A stretch of 64,000 bases of DNA from Rhabditoides inermis (GCA_963966185.1 CAWZYM010000312.1:371001-435000), one strand, 5' to 3'; positions 1 through 11,361 are shown, counted from the first letter of the stretch. The notes: generated from the sequence alone by a model not told the origin. Numbers and translations: made by a program.

Positions 1-413
1 CCACCATCGGCAGCAACGTGTGCAGGGTGAGTGCGAAGGTTTACTGTAGTCTTCCATAGCCTACCGTACCCTCTTCTAGAAGTGCGGCGAGTACCAGTTC
101 CACCCTACTCGACACATGATGATGCACTACGATGGCCCGCCGAGGTTCCGATGTACTCACTGCAAGTTCACTACGCGATGTGGGTGGTCCGAATGAGAGA
201 GAGAATATCGATCGTTTCAGCGCTGGTTTCTCGCTACTCTCATCAGAAGCAGTGCATTGGGGAGGTTCGTGATCAAGTGCTGTTTGATGATCAGGTGGGT
301 ATCGATTGGTTATTGATTTATCTATTGATTGTCTTCAGATGATGGAGGCGATACTGCGTCTCTTCAGAGACTGCTTCCCTCTTCTGCCGACTCCAAGCGT
401 TCTGTCCAGCTAG
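1..413 (+). CDS. C2H2-type zinc-finger protein, C-terminal part (5' end outside window)
   Basis: Four exons fit: 1-26, 80-179, 221-294 and 339-413 (TAG at 411-413), with introns of 53, 41 and 44 bp and GT/AG borders. Joining exons 1 and 2 makes the Cys pair CRKC, followed by two histidines in FHPTRHMMMH, a classical finger. Exons 2 and 3 join to a second finger starting CTHCKF with ligands in SHQKQC, i.e. a C2HC variant. The short tail after the fingers has no recognisable domain. Such proteins are usually nuclear and bind nucleic acid; the target cannot be read from the sequence. The fingers appear only after splicing, which supports the model. The exact gene is unknown because the N-terminus is missing. 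Confidence 0.7.
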
Positions 414-752
414 ATATTTCCATGAAATAATAAGCTATATACTGTATTGCACTTTTTTTTGTATTGTACTCGTTTTTAACGGTTGTTCATTCCCCTCAGA
501 TTTCCCTCTTATCACATTTTGTTCAGCGATTGTACTTCGGTATTCCATTCGTTCTCATATTTCTCTCGTTTCATGTTGTTACTTTGTATTCGCGTTGTTT
601 CGAATTTGCAGATGAAAGTTTATATTGTGTACTCTTTGGTGCCTAGTTGTAAGTGATATTGAAAAGTGGTAGAAAATCGTATAGTCGATAGTGGTTTATG
701 CAAATGAGTTTGAGCTCGGGGCAAAACGAATAGATGTTGTACAGTAGAACAA
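414..752. other. Intergenic spacer, no gene seen
   Basis: AT-rich, with short open frames only. It separates the zinc-finger stop codon from the ATG of the transthyretin-like gene and probably holds the 3' UTR of the first and the promoter or leader acceptor of the second. Nothing specific could be recognised. Confidence 0.5.
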
Positions 753-1366
753 ATGCGACTTCTCTGGGCGGTCGTTTGCGTCGGAATTGTGGCCGGATTC
801 CGGACGGTTGTCAAAGGTAAGGGACGTCTTGGTTTCTACTTATTCCTCCACAGGCCGGCTACAGTGTCCAGAATCGGATCCATTGGGAAAGGAACGACTG
901 GGGAAGATACTCATCTCACTGCATGAGGATGATAGTATGGAGAGAGGGGGGATAGAGAGAGATCGTCGGATTCAGTCGCCTTCGACGATGATCTCTCCTC
1001 CCCGCAACCCATCGACTCATCTGGACTATTCATCCTGGAAGGAGACGAGGAGGCATTGAACCCATTCGAACCCTTCCCGGACTACTACTTGAAGGTGTGG
1101 AGGAGAGGGGGGAGGGAGAGCGTGGGAGAGCGAGGGAGAACAGGGAGAGAGAGGAGAGGTAGGAGAGAGAGGGAGGGAGGGAGGGAGAGAGAGGGAGGGA
1201 AAGAAAGAGAGTGGAGAAAGAGGGGGAGAGAGATCCTCAGGTCCGCCACGAGTGTTGTGGTGGCTCGTGCACGCAGACCATTCCCTTTCCCCTGGAAGTT
1301 GGCAGGAGACGACATGGCTGGTGGGAGATCGCAGCCGGCGAGATTACACTCGACTGCTGCCAGTAA
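753..1366 (+). CDS. Transthyretin-like family secreted protein
   Basis: Exons 753-816, 854-934, 976-1094 and 1241-1366 (TAA at 1364) join in frame to a protein of about 129 residues. It starts with a hydrophobic signal peptide (MRLLWAVVCVGIVAG). The strand motif VKGRLQCPES, then an acidic segment (LHEDDIAFDDDLSS) and GLFILEGDEE match the plan of nematode transthyretin-like proteins (the family including C. elegans ttr genes). The last exon holds paired cysteines (HECCGGSC and DCC) typical of the family's disulfides. These proteins are secreted and mostly of unknown function; a few act in apoptotic-cell recognition. The third intron is a GA-rich tract. The length is normal for the family and the start is the only ATG that gives a signal peptide. 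Confidence 0.85.
1140..1232. repeat. GA-rich microsatellite in intron 3 of the transthyretin-like gene
   Basis: Purine tract of GAGAGG/GAGGGA units between donor GTGTGG (1095) and acceptor CTCAG (1240). It makes long open frames in all readings, which are not coding. Confidence 0.8.
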
Positions 1367-1660
1367 ACAAATAATCAAATGTATTAATGTAATTTTTATT
1401 GTACATCTATTTGTTAAAATAATTCTATGATTATATTATATTATGTAAGCTTATCGACAGATTGAAGACACGTGTGCTGGGAGTGGTGGATGGAGAGCAT
1501 TCATGAGAGAGAATGAAAGTATTTTGGAAACTGGTGAGATAAAATAGATGAGACACGAAAATTCACACTTTTCTCATCTGCGAGCAACAATCGAAGAGTA
1601 ACAGTTATGTACTGTACAGTTTCGAGAAGAAAAGACATACTTGCTCGCCTTTCACTCATC

Positions 1661-2794
1661 TTAGTCTATCCTCGTCCACCGGCCGTCCTCCTCCCTCTCG
1701 AGCCCGTAGATGCGGCACGTGGTGCGGAACGAGTAGGAGAGCACCTGAGGAAGAGGTCATCACTTAGAAAGAACCTTATCAAGCGATATTCATAAAGAGA
1801 CTCGAGTCTGTTCTCGCATGAGAACATTGCATTGATAAAAAGGAATCTGTGATCTAGGCTAGGATATTTTCAATGAAACAAAAGAAGCCCTGCTCACCTC
1901 GTCGACAGTGACGTTCTTGATCTCAGCTATCTTAATGGCTGCGTAGACGGCCATCGGGGGCAGGCTCGTCCTCTCCAAACGAGGGTAGACCTCGCGCATC
2001 TGAACAGACACACTCTCTCCCTCCCTCTCCCTCTCCCTACCGCATTGGGCGCAAAGTATGGCGCATCCGTTTCCAGCACGATCCTATCGAGGGGAATCGC
2101 GTGCACTGCTCGCACCTGGTGGCGGCTCCCAGCCTGCCACACGAACGGCGTGAAGCCTGGAAAAAGATCTACTTATTATTTTTCGGAGACGCGACCACAG
2201 TCTAGCTCTTTCCCGCGCTCCTGACCTCTCTCGCACAAAACTTTCGCAATAGCACATCACCGCAAGGCGGCGACTATATTGCCAGTACAATTTAACACTC
2301 GTGAACTGCTATTTTGTTGCCTGCCTCACCGAATACACAGTTGGGTAGGCCGGTGAGCCAGCGACGAGCCACACCCTCGTCGCTCATGAAACAGTGACGG
2401 TGGATCGGGTGCGTTGGGGCCTAAACGAGAAAGATGAGGACTGGCGTAAAAGTGGAGTTTGTGTTATTGTTTATTCGACGTAATGCAACAAAAGCTCATG
2501 CATTCAAACAGTCCGGTCCCTCTAGTGAGGTTACTTGGCTTGGTTGAAGCTTTAAAAACGCTAACCAAAAAAGCCAACCAAATTACTGAAATGGGGAAAA
2601 TAACTAGATGAGAAGTTTCGGTGGAGTGGGGAATGGCGGCAGTGTGGTTGGATCGGTGGACGCGAGCGGTCGCCTACTCCCAGCATGGGGCGAGTTCCTC
2701 CCACTACTCTTCAATTCACCCACACCTTCAGGAACAACGACGAGTCGGATGACGAGCGCTCGGAGAGGCACATTCGGTCCGAGTACATGGTTAG

Positions 2795-2855
<61 letters not shown>

Positions 2856-4863
2856 TTCTCTTCTCGACCCTTCTCTCTTTCAGGGCGATGAAGACTACCG
2901 TGAGCGCTCGCACTACGAGAAAGACAGAACTGGGAAGAAGGGAAAGGAAGAGAAGAGCCTCCGCAAGAGGATCAAGGATCGCATCAACGCAGTCATCCAT
3001 AGGAAAGAGCTCAAACAGCAACAGCTTCAAGCGGAAGAAGAGGAATCGCGGCAGGTATACTGTACCTACAGTAACCAGTACGGGAATATTTAAATTACCG
3101 TACCGTATACCTAATTACAGGCGGCTTCGAACCGTATCATGGATTTCTACGTGACCTACTCTGACTGGGACGCTCTGAAGAAGGCGGTGACGGAGGATTT
3201 CGATGAGGAGATGACCACAATGGGACAGGATAAGAGGGATAAGAGAGCAAGGAAGAACCCTCTCTGCGAGACCACCGAACTCGCGCGCCGGATCGACTTT
3301 GCACGCTCACTCTATGAGAGCAAGGTATACTGTATTCTAAAATTCTGTGATATCTAATGTCTTCCAATTGTAGGTGAAGGAAAAGGCGGTTCGTGAGGAG
3401 GCGGAGCGGAAAGAGCGAGAGGAGGCGGAGCAGAAAGAGCGGGAGAGGGAGGAGCGACAGATGGAGACTGAGCGGAAGAGGGAGGAGCTGATGAAAAAGG
3501 AGAAGAAGCGCGCAGAGAGAGAGCGTGCCTACATGGAACTATTGCTGCGGGAAAAGCATTTCCGTACTTACACGACTGAAACGGAGGTGATCAGTCCGGA
3601 GAAGCGCCTGTCTTATGTGGACTGGTGCAAGCGGGAGCAGCAAAGGCACTTCCGTAATGAGTACAAGAAGCAATGGGACAAAGTGGATGCGCGACGCAAA
3701 AGGTGCAACGTTGAATGGGCTGACGTGCGTTTCGATGCTGCCGCGGCGGTGAGAATCAAGCAGCGCTTCAAGGCGGCTCGCAACTTCACATTCGGCCGCT
3801 GGCTTATGGAGTGGCGGAAGATGGTGGAGGAGGCGGAGCACAAGGAGGACGAGATGGAGATGTTGGACGAGCTCAAGTCGATCATGAATCTCGTGAAGCA
3901 GGCGTACGAGGAGTGGCGGTGGGAGCACGTGGCGGACGAGGACTACACGCAGAATCAGTGGGAGAAGAGCGCGCACCCCGATCTCCCCCTCGAAAACATT
4001 GCCCGCGCATACGAGATGTGGCCATACATAACAGGACTCTGATAATGGCGAAATTTGCTCAAAAACGCACCCGACTGCTGGTAGCCGAAAAACGCACCCA
4101 TTCGCGACCAGAAAAATCGATTTTTCTGACCCGTGATATTTGAGCGATAATGGGATTTTGGGCACCCCTCAAACTCCATGAAAATGAATTTCCCGTTTGA
4201 AAGTAACAATTTCCTTTTACTCAGGAGGGTCGATTATGTAAAAGGAAATTGTTACTTATGAACGGGATTTTCATCTTCAAGCATTTTCAAGGATGCGTTT
4301 TGGCCCATTATCGCTCTTTTCTCACAGCCGCCAGCGCCCACACTCTCACCGTCTAACTTTCCCGCGCACTCTCTCACTATCGCGCGCTATTTCCCTCACA
4401 TACGGATCTGCGTCTCTCAATTTCCCATGCTCTCTAGCATCTCTCGCTCTTTCGCTAGGCTTGATCAGTGAAAACGCAATACACATTCAACACTGAAAAA
4501 CGCATAGTTACATGATACCATTCTCGACACCTGTGATGTATGGATGTGGCAATAGAACTATCGCTTCAGTTATCACTTATCACTTATAGTTTCGTGACAC
4601 CTACTAGATACTGGAAATGTTGTGGATATAAGTCAATGTAATAAAAAGTTTGATGTCGTTTGATGAATATGTGTATAGTCTGGATTGGACCCTATATGCC
4701 ATCCGTGACATTTTATGTGTAGTTTTGTGCAACACAACGTGTATGTTTTCGAATACCCAAAAATATATCTTCAGATATCCACTCAAATGAATAGAAGAGT
4801 AGAAGACAGATAAAGTGACGATTCCTATATGGCTGATGAATGAAGAGTGAGATCAACGTCTAA

Positions 4864-4937
<74 letters not shown>

Positions 4938-7068
4938 GCACCAGCCTGGTGAGCACCTCCAGCACACTCGTCTCGGCGTCGCCCCGCTCGCCTCCCCTGC
5001 AGTGGATGACCAGCGGGAGGCCATGCTGGACCGCCAGACGGACCTGCGCCTCCAACACACGCAGCTGGGTGGACAGGGGAACCACGTTTCTGAAAGGGTC
5101 ACTTTCTCTCTCTCATCTCCATCTCTCACAACCTTCTACAGTATACCCTGGACCTGGATGAGGGTAACTAAATGACGCTGGAGTGTCATGTGAGTGGACT
5201 TGAATTGCACACCTAAGTCAATACAGTAGCAAGCGCGGTATGGTTCGAGGGCAGTGAATGTGCATGCTCACTTGTATGCCAGGTCGACCCCGCACTCCCC
5301 GATGGCTACGATACGCGAGCGCTGTCTGTGCTGGCACGCGTGTCGGAGGAACGCCTCGCAGCTCTCGTCCCACTTGTCCGCGTGGTGCGGGTGCACTCCG
5401 TACGTCGCGCCAGCCACTAGAGGAGACTGAAAGGGCATGTGTAAACTGCTGTAGGACATCCTTCCTTTCCCAAACGAAAAAAAAAACAACAACGAGAATT
5501 TGATGAGAATAGTTTCCCCAAAACCATAATGGCTGTAAACGAGTGAAATAGCTTGCGGCGAGAGAACAAGAGTAGGGAAATAACGTACCTGGACGACTCG
5601 CAGCATCCACTCCATGTCGTATTGTCGGAACTTGCTGCTGAGGTTGCGGATGAAGAGACGAGGGTCGATGAAGTTGGCGATGCAGCCCTGCAAGAGATTA
5701 CGTCTCTCTCTCTCCTTCACTCGCTGTCTATCTGTCTCGCCCTCCTCTCTCTCTCTATCTCTCTCTCTCTCTTCCTCCCCCTCTCTCTCTACCTCTCCTC
5801 TCTCTCTACCTCCCTTAACTCTCTCTCTTTCTCTCTCTCTCCCTCCCCCCTCTCTCTTTCACATACCGCAAACTGCATAGGGAAGAGCCTGGGGAACGCG
5901 TCGCGCAGCTCCTCCAGACTGTTGAACTTGTCCTCCCTGCACATGGCGTTGTAGATGAAGTCGAGATGCGCGTGGGAATCGATGTAGACAGCGGAGGTGG
6001 AGGCGAGCAACTGAGGGAGAGTCAAACAAACGATCAATCAATCAAATGATTATTATAGTGGTCCCGCAAATGAGTTCTACTCTTTTCACGAGAGACATCA
6101 GGGTGGTTAGACAACGAGGAGAACCTTTTCGATAATGTTTTCAATTTGACAAAATATTGCGTGAGTACCCAAGATCGAACCCGCGGACATTTGCTTCCTA
6201 AGCGAGAGCGTTACCACTACGCCACGTGATCATGAGAGAGTATCTGTTGAGTAGAGATATGAACGGCAAAAACAATATGCAGTGCATTTCGTTTAGTATA
6301 CGGTAGTGTCAAAATCCACGATAATGTTTTCAACGAAAAATCCTGAGCTAAGTGCGAGCCTATTATAGGAATCGCAAACATGATCATGGCACGTACAAAA
6401 CCGAAATCATTCATAAGATAGTACGAGGTAATAGTTGCAAAGTAGTAAAGTAGTGTACCTGCTCAATCTCCGTCCACTTGGGTTCGGTCGGCATGTAGCG
6501 GGGGCTAGACGGGAGAGGGGATTCTGGGTGAACCGGTGCTGCCACGACACTGCAACATCCGATCCCCTATTCAACTCACTATCCCCTTCTAACTGATGCT
6601 AACAGAGTCTAACTGATGCTACTCGCAAAAACAGCAAACAGCAGGTAGATCAAAAGATGAGGGTGCTTCTCTCCTAGCATATGGAGACGTCCACTTTCTT
6701 CCCACTACCTCCCTCACCCGTCGTTGTGTCCGCCAGTGATACGCAACCGCGCCGCCGCAACAATCAGCTCCATCTCGTGGTGCTGTCTGCTCTCCTTGAG
6801 CTCCTAGAAATATGATATAAATATACTAAAAACAATGTATTGATTGGCACTTGGCACACCTGCAGCTCGCAGCATTCGGGAGGAGGGAGCTGCTGGGTGC
6901 GACGAGGCAAGTCGACAGTGTCACTCTCACTCGACCGAGCAGACGAACAGGCTACAACAACACAATGAAACGTGGCCCAACTGTCATAAGCGATAAAGAA
7001 CCCACGGTTCGAGTTTTGGCGCTCTCTGTTCTCCTCCTCCTCCTCGATGTCCCTTGTCGATGGCCCCA
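1661..7068 (-). CDS. TatD-family metal-dependent hydrolase (TATDN2-like), 5' end uncertain
   Basis: Minus-strand exons, 3' to 5': 1661-1744 (TAA at 1661-1663), 1898-1999, 2041-2156, 2330-2420, 4942-5089, 5272-5426, 5589-5687, 5867-6010, 6459-6549, 6718-6803, 6860-7068. All junctions are GT/AG and phases agree, giving at least 441 codons. Metal-site motifs appear in order: IDSHAHLDF (HxHxD), VAIGECGVDLAY, LVIHCRGG, IHRHCF and VLETDAPYFAP, the TatD TIM-barrel signature. The region before the barrel is acidic and low in complexity (DIEEEEENRER), as in the long N-termini of TATDN2 proteins. Family members are Mg-dependent 3'-5' nucleases. A short further 5' exon probably lies at 7136-7200 but its start could not be fixed. 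A 2.5-kb intron (2421-4941) houses another gene on the opposite strand. Confidence 0.85.
2685..4042 (+). CDS. Highly charged coiled-coil protein, nested in the TatD intron
   Basis: Exons 2685-2789, 2884-3054, 3121-3324 and 3374-4042 (TGA) join in frame to about 382 residues. Intron 1 contains a pure CT tract; introns 2 and 3 both begin GTATACTGTA. The first exon is acidic (NNDESDDERSERHIRSEY). The middle is basic, and residues roughly 160-225 form a Glu/Arg/Lys coiled coil (repeats of EEAERKEREEAEQKERE type). The C-terminal 150 residues are less repetitive and Trp-rich (WRKMVEEAEH, YEEWRWEHV) and look folded. No family is recognised. The gene lies wholly inside intron 2421-4941 of the minus-strand hydrolase gene, so both are transcribed across each other. 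Coding character is strong: the frame is open over 669 bp in the last exon. Confidence 0.75.
2797..2852. repeat. (CT)n microsatellite
   Basis: Uninterrupted CT run in intron 1 of the nested gene, next to a pyrimidine-rich acceptor (TTTCAG at 2878-2883). It may serve as an extended polypyrimidine tract. Confidence 0.9.
4142..4315. mobile_element. Short foldback element (MITE-like) in the TatD intron
   Basis: The ends are exact inverse complements: GAGCGATAATGGG on the left and CCCATTATCGCTC on the right. Inner arms also pair (AAAGTAACAATTTCCTTTTA against TAAAAGGAAATTGTTACTT, and GAATTTCCCGTTT against GAACGGGATTTTC). About 170 bp, no coding capacity, lying just 3' of the nested gene. Confidence 0.7.
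4660..4765 (-). mobile_element. SINE tail fragment, minus orientation
   Basis: Shares the 3' module of the tRNA-derived SINEs found at 9683 and 30284-30752: the sequence around TATATGCCATCCGTGACATT and the CAACACAACGTGTA block. The tRNA-like head is missing, so this is a truncated, diverged copy. Confidence 0.65.
4870..4936. repeat. (GA)n microsatellite at a TatD exon border
   Basis: GA/GGGA tract directly downstream (minus strand) of the donor GTGCGT at 4936-4941. A second CT-rich tract at 5703-5860 lies in a neighbouring intron of the same gene. Confidence 0.85.
6166..6232 (-). other. tRNA-Pro(AGG)-like pseudogene or SINE head in a TatD intron
   Basis: On the minus strand an A box (TGGCGTAGTGG) and a B box (GGTTCGATC) flank an anticodon-arm segment CTCGCTTAGGAAGC that resembles tRNA-Pro with AGG in the loop. 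The acceptor stems do not pair and the anticodon stem is imperfect, so it is not a working tRNA. It sits inside intron 6011-6458. Confidence 0.55.
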
Positions 7069-8220
7069 CTGAAACAGCATGCATACACGCACACGTGATG
7101 CAATCAAAGGCGCGAACTTTCGCCAGTGTACTCACCGCTCTCCCGTCCATTCTGCGTCAAGGGAGTCAAGGGAGTCAAGGGAGTCAAGTGAATCACTGCA
7201 ATCACATATCCACATTGATCGATTGATAAACAAAGAGGGAACAAAACATTTCGTGGACAACGTGCACTTGACATTCATATCATCATGATTGTATTGTCAT
7301 AATCGGAAATAACGATTCCTGTGACAAAGGCATTATTAGCTTCATAGCCAATGTCCTCTATTACTATGCGGGTGGTTCAGTGGTATTACGCCAAAGGATG
7401 TGACACGAGGAGAGGAGCCCGATTAGGTAATCAACGACCTCAAGTGGGCGACACCGTCGACTTCGCATAAGTCGACACAACAGTAAACAACCGAGACCAT
7501 TATCAACTATCATCTTCAACGACAATGCAACACAAGATAATCCATATAGTGTATTCGCATAGCAAGAGATAGTGGCATTAGCAAGGCATTGAGAGAACTG
7601 ATGTACGAGGGCGGATTAGGGAGGGCGGGGCTAGGGGCGCGCGTTGCCGATTCAAGGCGGCAACAATTCCGGATAACGATTGATTGATTGATTGATTGAC
7701 ACTCGACCCACCCCGCTCTTCCGGTAGCCGCCACAGGTTCGATCCTCCTCTCTTTCTCGGCGACCGATGCGCGCCGGCTGGCTGCCGATCCTGACGATAT
7801 ACAATAGATACAATTAAAATATTTACAACAAGTACAATACTTCACAATAGACGTTATGTGTGATAGATTGAGTACACAACACACTCACCACGCCTCCTGG
7901 TATCACCGCCGCATCCACTCCACCCACCATCCCGCTGTGTCGTTGACACGTGGGTGGGTTCTATAATCGATTGATTACAGGAAGTTATTCGAATGAACAT
8001 GCAAGTGGGAGGCGAAAAAAAAGAAGAGCAAGAAAAACACGGAAGTGAGCGAAAGCGGAAACAACGAATGCAAAGTGCGCGGGAAACGTGCAGTGATTGT
8101 GTTGCGAGACACACTAACCGTCTGCGCTCTCTCATTTTCGCGGGAAAATATGACTGTCGACCGAAAACACGACAACGCATGAAATAATTACTTTATTTTT
8201 TTCCAATCAAGATTTGCATA
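7069..8220. other. Region upstream of TatD gene; possible 5' exons, not resolved
   Basis: Contains a short tandem repeat (GGAGTCAAG type, 7158-7189) that stays open in the minus frame joining the TatD exons, and minus-strand open stretches near 7700-7800 and 7890-7960 with donor-like ends (GTGAGT). These could be 5' exons of the TatD gene or of another gene. An ATTG tetranucleotide run lies at 7680-7698. No confident product. Confidence 0.35.
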
Positions 8221-8641
8221 TCATCGAATATGACACTCGTCCTTGAGTTGCTTGATCTTGAGGAAATCCACGAGGGCATCGATCGTCTCGTCTTTCAGTA
8301 GTTGGAAATCCACTTCAATGCGGCCCGACTTGACTGCAATGGAAACAACTATATTCAGTTTGCACTTATCAGCTCTTTCTTGTTGTATGAAAGTTAGTAT
8401 CCTGAACTGTTGTACAGTTCATACCTTCATATAACATTTACTGTTCCTATTCGCTATCCCTTTCCTCCCATCCACACTTACCCATACGCTCCTTCTCGAT
8501 GATGATCTCCAGTGCCGCGTTCAGCTTGGCGGGCGCGCGTCGGCTCACGCTCTTCCCCAGGTGCACCCTCTGCCAGTAGGTGTACCGGGAACCAGCGGCC
8601 GGGCGGGTGTCGACAGGGTCCGATTCGAACGCGCGGTACAT
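8221..8641 (-). CDS. Small protein of 90 residues, family not recognised
   Basis: Two minus-strand exons: 8482-8641 (ATG) and 8221-8333 (TGA at 8221), separated by a GTAAGT...TTGCAG intron; 160+113 nt gives 90 residues. The ATG follows an acceptor-like CTTCAG by one base, which fits a trans-spliced leader. The protein is soluble and helical in look: a basic middle (GKSVSRRAPAKLNAALEIII), then a second exon with alternating acidic and hydrophobic residues (VDFQLLKDETIDALVDFLKI). No signal peptide or membrane segment. Exon 1 is also found at 16894-17053, where exon 2 is absent. Confidence 0.6.
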
Positions 8642-8687
8642 TCTGAAGACGAGGTATGTAGACAACAAGAACTAGGTAAAAAATACA

Positions 8688-9400
8688 TTATCTTTCAAAA
8701 GTACTTCCAAGTAAAAGTAGTTGGTTTGTACTGTTGTCTCAGTTGAGCAAAAGGACTGACATGTTTTCAATGGAGACATGTGCCAACAGGCTCTCTCTCT
8801 CTCATACCAGTGCAAAGCGGCCATATTATAATGAACGCGTTTACAAAGTTATGCAGTTATTATCTAAAAACACAACTTCTGTTGTAACATAACACGTCGA
8901 ATAATGCTGAGAGCCTGTTTGCACATGTCTCCATTGAAAACATGTCAGTCCTTTTGCTCAACTGAGACAACAGTACAAACCAACTACTTTTACTTGGAAG
9001 TACTTTTGAAAGATAATATCTGTCCTTTTCTTAAGTTTTGTTTCACAAAATTATATTTTCATACACGTTCGCGATTCGCTGCGAGGATACCGACGCGCAC
9101 CCGCTATTCGCCTCTCTCTCTCACTCACACACAGAGGGGGCGGGGCGAAAGCGATTGTCCGACGCCCGACACCAATCTCAATCCGCACTCGAATGCGGAC
9201 TCTCCGTATCTCGCTTCAAATTCAATCAAACTCAATACAACTTTCTATAACTCTATCGAATAGAGATGTGAATGCAATGTAACAGTGGAAATCACTTCAA
9301 AATGAGGAAAAGTGCTTCATCCGGGAAAAGTCGTTTTTGAGCATTCTAGCGCGCGGGGACATCCAGTACAAACGAGAGGGCGCTGGCGCGCCCTCTCTAA
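8688..9400. mobile_element. 713-bp insertion with inverted-repeat 5' part and Helitron-like 3' end
   Basis: The sister copy (junction at 17099/17100) reads straight through, so this block is an exact insertion or deletion between A and T with no target duplication. Its left part is a foldback: about 105 bp (8687-8795) returns inverted at 8909-9020. Its right end has the hairpin GAGGGCGC-TG-GCGCGCCCTC followed by TCTAA|T, resembling the hairpin-plus-CTRR end of Helitrons. The 5' end starts TTATC rather than the usual TC. No coding capacity. Confidence 0.6.
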
Positions 9401-9682
9401 TGTAGTTTGCAAAGCACACACCGGTTTCGGTCCCTTTCACCAGACCAAATGTGTGATCCCACCGGCCGGGACCATCATCAGTAATGAGCCGGTAGAATGT
9501 AGAAAGTAGAAAGGAAGCAGTAAACACCAAACAGTAAAAAGGGATGTGACAAGAGCTGCGCCAATGAGGCTCATACACAGAGATCATTGAAGTTCGCAGA
9601 TATGTTTGCTCGTTATCTCTCATCATTGTACACTGAAGAGGCCAGTGGAGCTAGATGGGCGTTCTCTTCGATCCCTTAATAC

Positions 9683-9866
9683 CACTGCCTCTATGGCGCA
9701 GTGGTAGTGCGCGCGGCCAGTGCACAATCGCTGCGACCTGTCCACGAGTTCAATTCCTACTTATGGAAGCGTTTTGGATGTTTGATGACATGCATGTTGT
9801 GCTGCACAAAACTGAACAACATGTGAAATGTCACGGATGGCATATAGGATCCAATCCGACTATACC
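9683..9866 (+). mobile_element. tRNA-derived SINE
   Basis: Head with A box TGGCGCAGTGG and B box GAGTTCAATTCC, followed by a body with the inverted repeat around GTTGTGCTGCACAAAACTGAAC and the terminal block GGATCCAATCCGACTATA. The same body and tail occur at 30284-30463 (minus) and 30571-30752 (plus). The segmental copy is at 17382-17565. Confidence 0.75.
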
Positions 9867-10084
9867 AGTGATGATAGGCGACAAGAGGGCAACCCATGGT
9901 CCCAGAGTGGTACTTTATGACTGATCACGAATACACGCACGGAGAGAATATATAGTGACATATCTGATCGGACAATCTTCTCATAACATTCCGCTCCACT
10001 CGGCGGTTTTACACAACATGAGCTGATGTACATTCCAATGTCTCGCTGCTATCCCCTTAACCAGTTAATGTCCTCATTACCAGT

Positions 10085-10700
10085 CTACTATACACACGAA
10101 GGAAAATAGATGTTTTGTCAAGGGACTTATCTTTAGATGTTTTGTCAAGTGACTTAAACAGATGTTTTGTCAAGTGACTTATCTTATCAGGTGACTTATG
10201 TCACCTGATATCAGGCGACTTATCAGGTGACATGTCAGGTGTTTTGATAAGTCACCTGATAAGTCACCTGATAAGATAAGTCACCTGATAAAACACAAGT
10301 GTGACTTATCCTGAGGTGACTTTTCAGGTTACTTATCAGGTGACATGTCAGGTGTTTTATCAGATGTTTTATCAGGTGACTTATCCTATCAGGTGACTTA
10401 TCAGGTGACTTATCGGATGACATGTCAGGTGTTTTATCAGGTGACTTGTCAGGTGTTTTATCAGATGTTTCATCAGGTGACTTATCAGGTGACTTATCAG
10501 GTGACATGTCAGGTGTTTTATCAGGTGACTTATCAGGTCACTTGTCAGGTGTTTTATCAGGTACTTTATCTTCTCAGGTGACCTGTCAGGTGTTGTATCA
10601 GATGTTTTATCAGGTGACTTATCTTATCAGGTGACTTATCAGGTGACTTATCAGGTTACTTATCAGGTGACTTATCAGGTGACTTATCAGGTGACATATA
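10085..10700. repeat. 12-bp minisatellite, degenerate array
   Basis: Tandem units of the TTATCAGGTGAC type mixed with variants (ACATGTCAGGTG, TTTTATCAGGTG). A short stretch (10246-10300) is in the opposite orientation. The 12-bp period is a multiple of three, so several frames stay open; these are not genes. Copy at 17785-18400. Confidence 0.9.
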
Positions 10701-11361
10701 GTCGTCGCCTGGCAGACAGTTTTTCCGTCTCGACGTCTCGTCTCCTCCGTCTCGACGGCATAGTCGCTCATAATTGGAGAACCGGCTTGAGTTTCCGCGT
10801 GACGATGACCAGACCGCGCAATGTGTCCAGGCAGCTGGTTCTGTAATGTGAAAAAATCCATTAATATGATTAAAGAATACTCAAAAACGACAAAGCAAAA
10901 AGTACGTACCATTCTCAGCTGCGGAGGGCGTTGCGAATCTGCGTCTTCTCGTGCCGCCATCGCTTGCGCAAGGGGTAGTACGGGAGGCATAGGTGCAGCT
11001 CCTACCGCTGCAAGTAATTAATGAATATCTTTGGCAAACCATTGATTTCACAGATGAATAAACCGGTATTGGCAGGCGCAATGGGGAAAATGAACTGAGG
11101 AACCGACTACTCCAGTGCAAGAACAAATGTCGAAATGAGTATTTTTAAACAACAACCAAGAATCATATCGTTCACTAAATGGCTAATTTTAAATGCAAAT
11201 GAGACAGCAATGAAGTGGGATAATCACATACCTGCAACCACAGAGGGTAGTCTAAACCCTGCTCGGAGTGGTGCTGCAGCAAACTCGTAGATCTGCTCCG
11301 GCGGCGGGACCGGCCCGTTTCCGCGTACCCAACGACCTCGTCCGCGGCCTCGCCCCGACAT
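10619..11361 (-). CDS. Gly/Arg-rich N-terminus protein whose last exon runs into the minisatellite
   Basis: Minus exons 11232-11361 (ATG), 10910-11007 and 10619-10840 join in phase with GT/AG borders to about 149 residues. The N-terminus is MSGRGRGRGRWVRGNGPVP, an RGG-like RNA-binding tail. The second exon is Pro/Ala-rich (PMPPVLPLAQAMAARED). The third exon carries QLPGHIARSGHRHAETQ and then reads about 25 residues of minisatellite (HLIS repeats) to a TAA at 10619-10621. The tail suggests that the true 3' end was lost when the array formed here. No family recognised. An identical copy is at 18318-19060. Confidence 0.45.

Noticed and set aside
2791..3030. ORFs over CT/GA tracts (also 1085-1378, 4847-5161, 5553-5954)
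   Set aside because: Open only because of dinucleotide repeats; they contradict the spliced frames.
7375..7410. tRNA gene from an A-box-like GGTGGTTCAGTGGTATTACGCC
   Set aside because: No B box follows at the right distance and no acceptor stem forms.
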